A DNA stretch of 64,000 nt from contig OX442417.1 in the NCBI GenBank assembly GCA_949361645.1, positions 17,669,503-17,733,502 of the forward strand, written 5' to 3'. The translations under genes were made by a program, and so were the position numbers. Shown one piece after another: positions 58,000 through 64,000 of the stretch (position 1 is its first letter; the number at the start of each line of letters is the position of its first letter). This stretch comes from Spongilla lacustris (Eukaryota > Porifera > Demospongiae > Spongillida > Spongillidae). Below the pieces are notes generated by a model. It saw only the letters and a program-made list of their open reading frames with translations. It was not told the origin of the DNA and ran no database searches.

Positions 58000-60900
58000 T
58001 CAGAGCTCTTCAATGAGGCGCCGCGGAGGCCTTGATGGCCTAGTAGAGTGTCTCCTAGGTGGTGACATGTGGCTCTCCTGAGTTGTGCCAGTGGTATCAG
58101 TTTCCGGCCCACCAATGCCTCTGGTGCCAGTGGTACCAGTTTCTGGCCTGCCAATGTCTCTAGTCTTCTCAACAGTCCTTCCTAGGCTAGATCTTGGCTG
58201 TGAATCAGACCCAGGTGGACCAGTTGTTGTAACATCTGTCGTTTCCTGTTGTGCTGCTCTTGGCTGAGTATTTCCTTGCAATGGTGTCAGTGGCTTCCTT
58301 GTTGTACATGGATCAAACTGCTCTGTGACATCTGTAGTCTCTTGTGGTACATCAGGGAAGTCCTGTACCAATGATTCAGACCGACTCAGTAAATGATCAA
58401 CATGTACTTTCCTCTGTGAGCCCCCTTGAGTGCTGACAGTGTAGTGCAAAGGACCAACTGTTGACAGTATGGTACCTGGCATCCACTTGTAGGGAGCATT
58501 TGGTCGGAAATCTCTGATCCACACATGTGCACCTGGAATAAACAATCGTGGGACAGGTAGTCCTTCCTGTGGTTGCAACTGCTCTCTAACCCTCTCACTC
58601 ATACAAGGTAAGACGAACGACAGTCGGGTACGAAGAGCACGTCCAAATACAATTTGAGCTGGTGATCTCCCAGTGGTGGAATGAGGAACATTGCGGTATG
58701 TACGCAAAAATTCAGACAAGGAAACCCCAACTCGTACGTCCCAATTCTGCTTTGACAGCCACTGTTTGACATTCTTCACCATGTTCTCAGCTAGTCCATT
58801 CGTTGATGGATGATAAGGAGCTGATCGTCTGTGGAGAACGCCGTTATGTGCCAAGTACTCAGAAAATTCTTTTGATGTGAATTGTGGACCATTGTCGGAG
58901 ACCAGAATTCGAGGAAAACCATGTGTTGCAAAGATGTCCTGCATCACTTCAATGGTATACTGAGCAGTCGTGGACGACATGACTCTAACTTCAGGCCATT
59001 TGCTATAAGCATCTACCATCACCAAAAAATGTCTCTTATTCCATTCCCCAAAATCCACATGGACCCGGTCCCATGGTGCACTTGGATACTGCCAAGGATG
59101 ACGTGGTGCTAACTCCGGCATCGATGCTACCCTTTTGCATTGATCGCAAGAAGCCGCCAAGTCTTCTATATCTTTGTCTAACTCAGGCCACCATATATAG
59201 CTTCTTGCTAGTGCTTTCATTCTACTGATACCTATGTGACCTTGGTGTAATTCTTCAAGCAGTTTATGGCGCAAAGATTTGGGTATAATCACCCGCTGAC
59301 CCCACAGCAAACAATCATCCTGACAGCTCAACTCATTCTGTCTCCTGAAATATAGCTTGTAACTTTCTGCCAGAGATGAAGGCCATTTACCATGACGAAC
59401 AAATTGAAGTACAGTTGACAAGTCCTTGTCTGTTCTAGTGCCCTTAGAAATATCTGTAGCAGTCACTGGTAGTGAAGACACGTCCATAGCTAAGATGTCA
59501 TTGCCCTTGGCTACTGTTGCCTGAGCTGGCAACCGTGACATACAGTCGGCACACACATTTTCTGACCCTGGAATATACTCAATTTTATACTGATATGCCC
59601 CTAATATTATTGCCCATCTCTGCATACGTGCTGCAGCTAGTGTCGGAATGCCTTTGTCGTGCCCAAAAATGGTGCACAATGGTTTATGGTCTGTAACCAA
59701 TACAAACTCTCTGCCGTAAACATACTGATGAAACTTTTTTACAGCAAAAACAATGGCTAGTGCCTCCCGTTCTATTTGGGCATACTTCATTTCTGCCTGT
59801 GACAATGTTCTAGAAGCATAAGCAATAGGTTTTTCTTGACCTCCTATAACGTGCACTAAACAAGCACCAACACCATATGATGAAGCGTCACAGTAAACCT
59901 TTACCGGCTTTTCAACATCATAGTGCACTAAAGTAACGACCTCACACACCAACCTCTTAGCTTCTTTAAAGGCTTTCTCATGGCAAGCAGTCCATCCCCA
60001 TTTTTCATCCTTCTTGAGCAACTGATATAAGGGGTGAAGCACACTAGACAACGCTGGCAAGAACCTTGCATTATAAGTCATCAATCCCAAAAAGGACTTT
60101 AATTCCGACTTGTTTCGCGGAACTGCAGCATTCTGAATTCCTTCTACTCTCTCCTTGGTTGGTCTAATTCCTTCTGATGAGACGTTGTGACCCAGAAATT
60201 CCAGCGATTCTTGGAAAAATCTGCACTTTGGCAGATTCACACGTAACCCATACTGCTGAAGACGTTGAAAAACAGCACGCAAATTCTGTTCATGCTGTTG
60301 CCTTGTTTTTCCGGTCACCAATATATCGTCCATGTAGTAGACGACCTTCTTGCAGCCTTGCAACACCAGTGACATAGCCTTCTGCCACATGGCAGGGGCG
60401 GTAGCTATTCCAAAAGGTAAGCGGCAGTAGCGGAATAACCCCAAATGTGTGTTGATCGTAAGAAGTGGTCTATGACTTTCAAGCACTTCCATCTGTTTAT
60501 ACGCTCGAGCCAGATCTATCTTTGAGAAGGATTCCCCTCCTGCTAAGGTGGAGAACATTTCGTCCACAGTAGGTAACGGAAAAGTCTTAGGACAGAGATG
60601 TGGATTAATAGTCATTTTGAAATCAGCACATATTCGAATATTGCCATCCTTCTTTCTTGCAATGACAATAGGGGCTGCCCAGTCACTCCTTTCCACTGGC
60701 TCCAGCTCTCCCTCCTTGACTTGTTGCCTTATCATCTCTTCCACCTGTTCCCTTAATGCAAATGGCACTGGTCTGTACTTGCAAAACACCGGGACTGTGC
60801 CCTCTTTCAGTTGAATCTCAGCCTTGGTTCCTTTCAATAGCCCCAACTTTTCATCCATTACATCCGGGAACTCGTTCAACAAGTTTACACTGTGGATAGC

Positions 60901-62109
60901 ATGTATCCTGGAACTATCTGCTTTGTTACTCCTTAGCATTTTAGACCAGTCCAAACGAAGCTTACACAACAAATCACGGCCCAGCAAGGGAAGTTGCTTG
61001 TCTGCATTTTCCACAACGATGAAGCAGCCTTCTGCTGACTGTTTTTCGATCGAAACCCTTGCTCTCAACTCTCCCAAGGTAGGAAGGATGGTTCCATCGT
61101 ATTGACGGAGCACTATTGACGTTGGTTGCAGATTTACTTGTTTCAGCTTTTGCCTGTACGTCTTCGCTGGAATTGTAGATACTTCTGCTCCTGTATCAAC
61201 TTCGAATTTTACTATACTACCATTGATGTCCAAATCAGCAGTTAGCTTGGGATATCTATCCCTATTAGCTACTCTATGTACACATACTGGCGCCTCTTCA
61301 TCACTGGTTTGGCAATCACTGAGGTCCTCATCTGGTTCCACTAAATGTGCCTTACGAGCTGCATGACGTGTATCCCCCTTGTGACGTCCTGCTGACAACT
61401 TGCTTCTACATACTCTGGATAGGTGACCCAGTTTTCCACAGGAATTGCAGGTTTTATCCTTATGAAAGCATGTAGATGCTGAGTGGCCCGTTCCCCCACA
61501 TCTGTAACAACTGTCCTTATTCTTGGAGGCGAACACTCTATGGGCAGCTGCATCGTCAAGTTTACTTTCTGCTGTAGGATTCCCTATTTCCCGTATACTC
61601 TGTGTCTCCTTATGGACAACTTCCATTGAACGACTTTTATCCAAGGCTTTTGTTAGCGTCAAATCACTTATGCACAGCAGCTCCTGTTGTATGCGCTGGT
61701 CCTTTAGACCACAGACAAATTGATCTCTCAACGCCGTATCCAAATATGCCTCAAACTTGCAGATCTTCGCCAAGCTGCGTAGCTGAGACATATATTCTAC
61801 AACACCTTCGTCGTCTCTTTGGAGGCGCTTAAAAAAACGATATCGCTCTGCTATCTCAACTATTGCAGCACTGGTTTGACTTTTAAGTTGAGCCACTATC
61901 TCGTCAAGGGAGAGTTCGGAAAGTTTCTTTGGGCTCACCCAGGTCTTTAGCTTCAGATACATCGTCTGCCCAATCCTTGTAAGGAATAGCGCCTTTTGTT
62001 TTCCTTCAGTTATGCCATGGGCAATGCAAAAATAGTCGAATCGCTCTTTATAGTCATCAATCTGCTCTAACGTTGGGTCAAACGGTTCTACGCCCCGTGA
62101 AGATTCCAT
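58000..62109 (-). CDS. Gag-Pol polyprotein of Ty3/gypsy element
   Basis: One uninterrupted frame. The first ATG is at 62109 (1,369 residues); the frame itself is open from 62130. Counting from 62130: capsid region about 10-180; two CCHC zinc knuckles about 208-221 and 228-241; aspartic protease VDTGAEVST about 311; reverse transcriptase with YYMDD at 598-602; RNase H with CDAS at 747 and DHKPL at 814; integrase H2C2 finger 961-998; catalytic D in HVDF (about 1026), D in VSDNGPQF (about 1089), E in GLAENMV (about 1115); then a Thr/Pro-rich tail to RRLIEEL. Gag and Pol are fused without frameshift, so Gag:Pol ratio must be set by other means. No envelope gene. Confidence 0.96.
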   Translation of the reverse strand: MESSRGVEPFDPTLEQIDDYKERFDYFCIAHGITEGKQKALFLTRIGQTMYLKLKTWVSPKKLSELSLDEIVAQLKSQTSAAIVEIAERYRFFKRLQRDDEGVVEYMSQLRSLAKICKFEAYLDTALRDQFVCGLKDQRIQQELLCISDLTLTKALDKSRSMEVVHKETQSIREIGNPTAESKLDDAAAHRVFASKNKDSCYRCGGTGHSASTCFHKDKTCNSCGKLGHLSRVCRSKLSAGRHKGDTRHAARKAHLVEPDEDLSDCQTSDEEAPVCVHRVANRDRYPKLTADLDINGSIVKFEVDTGAEVSTIPAKTYRQKLKQVNLQPTSIVLRQYDGTILPTLGELRARVSIEKQSAEGCFIVVENADKQLPLLGRDLLCKLRLDWSKMLRSNKADSSRIHAIHSVNLLNEFPDVMDEKLGLLKGTKAEIQLKEGTVPVFCKYRPVPFALREQVEEMIRQQVKEGELEPVERSDWAAPIVIARKKDGNIRICADFKMTINPHLCPKTFPLPTVDEMFSTLAGGESFSKIDLARAYKQMEVLESHRPLLTINTHLGLFRYCRLPFGIATAPAMWQKAMSLVLQGCKKVVYYMDDILVTGKTRQQHEQNLRAVFQRLQQYGLRVNLPKCRFFQESLEFLGHNVSSEGIRPTKERVEGIQNAAVPRNKSELKSFLGLMTYNARFLPALSSVLHPLYQLLKKDEKWGWTACHEKAFKEAKRLVCEVVTLVHYDVEKPVKVYCDASSYGVGACLVHVIGGQEKPIAYASRTLSQAEMKYAQIEREALAIVFAVKKFHQYVYGREFVLVTDHKPLCTIFGHDKGIPTLAAARMQRWAIILGAYQYKIEYIPGSENVCADCMSRLPAQATVAKGNDILAMDVSSLPVTATDISKGTRTDKDLSTVLQFVRHGKWPSSLAESYKLYFRRQNELSCQDDCLLWGQRVIIPKSLRHKLLEELHQGHIGISRMKALARSYIWWPELDKDIEDLAASCDQCKRVASMPELAPRHPWQYPSAPWDRVHVDFGEWNKRHFLVMVDAYSKWPEVRVMSSTTAQYTIEVMQDIFATHGFPRILVSDNGPQFTSKEFSEYLAHNGVLHRRSAPYHPSTNGLAENMVKNVKQWLSKQNWDVRVGVSLSEFLRTYRNVPHSTTGRSPAQIVFGRALRTRLSFVLPCMSERVREQLQPQEGLPVPRLFIPGAHVWIRDFRPNAPYKWMPGTILSTVGPLHYTVSTQGGSQRKVHVDHLLSRSESLVQDFPDVPQETTDVTEQFDPCTTRKPLTPLQGNTQPRAAQQETTDVTTTGPPGSDSQPRSSLGRTVEKTRDIGRPETGTTGTRGIGGPETDTTGTTQESHMSPPRRHSTRPSRPPRRLIEEL

Positions 62110-62130
62110 TCTGTACACCCTCGTCGCCAC

Positions 62131-62248
62131 TGTTATGTTCTAAGAGAGCTCTCACAAAGACGCCATGACTATTACAAAAAGAGCATAATGCAATGGCAAA
62201 GCGCATGCGCGTACAGATATGCATATACATATACAATAAGATACTACA
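62131..62248 (-). repeat. 5' LTR, 118 bp
   Basis: Upstream LTR in the sense of the element; contains GCGCATGCGC and an alternating ATATGCATATACATATA stretch that may act as the promoter. Confidence 0.95.
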
Positions 62249-62880
62249 GGGAGGAGGGGAGGTGAAGGGAGGAGGGGAGGTGAAGGGAGGAGGGGAGGTG
62301 AAGGGAGGAGGGGAGGTGAGGGAGGTGAAGGGAGGAGGGGAGGTGAAGGGAGGAGGGGAGGTGAAGGGAGGAGGGGAGGTGAAGGGGGAGTGGAGGTGAA
62401 GGGAGGAGGGGAGGTGAAGGGAGGAGGGGAGGTGAAGGGAGGAGGGGAGGTGAAGGGAGGAGGGGAGGTGAAGGGAGGAGGGGAGGTGAAGGGAGGAGGG
62501 GAGGTGAAGGGAGGAGGGGAGGTGAAGGGAAGTGGGGAAGTGAGGATGGGAGGTGAAGGGAGGATGGGAGATGAATAGAGGATTGGAGGTGAAGGGAGGA
62601 TGAAAGGGGAAGGGAGGGAGGGGAAGGGAGGATGGGAGAGGAAGGGAGCATGGGAAGGGATAAGTGAAGGGGAAGAGGAGAGGGAGAATGAAAGGAGAAA
62701 GAAGGGGGAGAGGAGGGGAAGGGAGTAGGGGAAGGGAGTAGGGGAAGGGAGGGGGAAGGGAGTAGGGAAAGGGAGGGGAAGGGAGATGAGAAAGCGGAGA
62801 GGAGGGAAAGGAGAAGTGAAGGGGGAGAGGAGGGGATTGGAGATCGGAGAGGATGAGACAGGAGGGAAGAGGACAAGCAA
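62249..62880. repeat. Polypurine 18-bp satellite, right part
   Basis: Near-perfect GGGAGGAGGGGAGGTGAA units to about 62530, then degenerate GGGAAGGGAG purine repeats. Long frames here are repeat artefacts. Confidence 0.93.
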
Positions 62881-63201
62881 AGGGGATAGCAAGCACAACA
62901 TCACACCTGTATAGATAATTCGGCAACATATCCGTTGGACATAGCACACAAAAACATACACATACACCCACCCTTCCAGAGTGGTCCACTCCTCATCCTG
63001 GTAGGATGTTGTTCCCTTTCCTCTTCTCCATCTCCACCTAATAACATTGACCAAGAGCAGCTCACAACTGGCAGACACACATATTTGAATGAAAACAATA
63101 TACCTTCCCCTGAGCAGCAGTGCTTGTGGCCATGTGATGAACAAAGCTTTGTAGCAACTATACTATGGGGTTAGTTCCAAGGATGCTCTATCATGGAAGA
63201 G
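62881..63201. other. No feature seen before the gap
   Basis: Unique-looking sequence; no exon recognised. Confidence 0.45.
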
Positions 63202-63401
63202 NNNNNNNNNNNNNNNNNNNNNNNNNNNNNNNNNNNNNNNNNNNNNNNNNNNNNNNNNNNNNNNNNNNNNNNNNNNNNNNNNNNNNNNNNNNNNNNNNNN
63301 NNNNNNNNNNNNNNNNNNNNNNNNNNNNNNNNNNNNNNNNNNNNNNNNNNNNNNNNNNNNNNNNNNNNNNNNNNNNNNNNNNNNNNNNNNNNNNNNNNNN
63401 N
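63202..63401. other. Assembly gap, 200 N
   Basis: A run of exactly 200 N, probably a scaffolding gap of nominal size placed at a CA repeat. Confidence 0.99.
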
Positions 63402-63548
63402 CACACACCACACACACACACACACACCACACACATACCACACACACACACACACCACACACACACCATATACTCACACACCACACACACACACCACACA
63501 CCATATACACACACACACACACCACACACACACACACACACACCATAC
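63402..63548. repeat. (CA)n-rich microsatellite
   Basis: CACACACCACACACA-type imperfect dinucleotide repeat adjoining the gap. Confidence 0.95.
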
Positions 63549-63654
63549 CACAGCAGGGAGTTCTTGATGGGGAGGAGCCTGCACTTCCACCCCTGGGGGG
63601 CGTGGGGGAGGAGACATCGCGTTGCGGCTGCCTGCTCAGAGGTATGCCTAGGGA

Positions 63655-63932
63655 GGGGCGGGGGGAGGGAAGGAGGGGGGAGGAGAGGGGAGGAGGGGGG
63701 AGGGGAGGGGAGGGGAGGAGGGGGGAGGGGAGGGGAGGAGGGGGGAGGGGAAGGGAGGGGAGGAGGGGGAGGAGGGGAGGAGGGGGAGGGGAGGGGAGGG
63801 GAGGAGGGGGAGGGAGGGGAGGAGGGGGGGGGAGGGGAGGAGGGGGAGGGGAGGAGGGGGAGGGGAGGGAAGGAAGGGGGAGGGGAGGAGGGGGGAGGGG
63901 AAGGGAGGAGAGGGGGAGGGGAGGGGAGGAGC
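63655..63932. repeat. GGGGAGG-type polypurine satellite
   Basis: Purine-only GGGGAGGAGGGGG repeats, similar in composition to those at 57.6 and 62.3 kb. Quadruplex-prone. Confidence 0.93.
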
Positions 63933-64000
63933 AGATGGCTATCACAAATGTGCTGGGAAGATGGGAGGGCAGCAAATAAAGCACAACAAAGTCCCCGGCC

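Larger units (their letters stand above)
57855..62248 (-). mobile_element. Complete Ty3/gypsy retrotransposon with identical LTRs
   Basis: 118-bp LTRs at 57855-57972 and 62131-62248 show no difference by eye. GGGAG flanks both ends (57850-57854 and 62249-62253), the 5-bp target duplication. On the minus strand the order is LTR, primer-binding site directly after it (GTGGCGACGAGGGTG), one long gag-pol frame, a polypurine tract (AGGGGGGAGGAAAC), LTR. All parts for autonomous movement are present, so the insertion is recent. Confidence 0.96.

Noticed and set aside
62078..63144. Ser/Pro/Leu-rich proteins of 200-330 residues
   Set aside because: Translations of polypurine/polypyrimidine satellites.
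63163..63984. Long minus-strand frame crossing the gap
   Set aside because: It runs through 200 N and low-complexity repeats; no evidence of a gene.

Overview
This is a eukaryotic, animal-type window, most likely from a demosponge. The genes have very short introns (48-65 bp) with GT/AG ends. The gene families (cysteine-rich multi-membrane receptor-like protein, kelch protein opening with a GGLVEVEG motif, Roc-COR-Death GTPase-like protein) match lineage-expanded sponge families as I remember them. The sequence is dominated by transposon remains and satellites. No prokaryotic operon, CRISPR array or rRNA was seen.

Layout. 1-2 kb: 3' part of a receptor-like gene open from the left edge but broken by two in-frame stops. 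2-6 kb: three satellites, one bracketed by inverted repeats. 6-18 kb: a PHD-finger relic, a large foldback element with duplicated flanks, a TIR element, a piggyBac-like fragment and a hAT-type element with an 8-bp target duplication. 18.6-20 kb: a TTAA-flanked piggyBac-like relic. 23-26 kb: a 20-bp satellite, a frameshifted tyrosine recombinase and a pair of direct repeats. 26.4-27.6 kb: a relic resembling the zinc-binding N-terminus of RAG1, directly followed by a 5'-truncated ferrochelatase pseudogene whose exon-intron structure survives. 27.6-30 kb: two more satellites.

33-34.5 kb: a kelch-repeat gene with three exons and no internal stop. 35.07-40.17 kb: a decayed Ty3/gypsy element with target duplication CGGGG; its 5' LTR carries about 1 kb of extra DNA that includes a Crypton-type recombinase relic. 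40.45-42.7 kb: a hAT-type element holding two other elements, each with its own target duplication. 43.5-47.8 kb: two further foldbacks and a 1.5 kb higher-order satellite. 48-50.7 kb: the best-preserved host gene, a Roc-COR-Death protein. 51-53.4 kb: a kelch fragment, a non-LTR reverse transcriptase fragment cut just before its catalytic box, and the 3' part of a hAT transposon. 54.8-56.9 kb: a palindromic MITE split by another element. 57.9-62.2 kb: a complete Ty3/gypsy retrotransposon with identical 118-bp LTRs, inserted in a polypurine satellite. A 200-bp assembly gap lies at 63.2 kb.

There is no shared pathway. Only the Roc-COR-Death gene, the kelch gene and the 58-62 kb retrotransposon look capable of making protein. 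Identifications rest on motifs read by eye; no database search was run.
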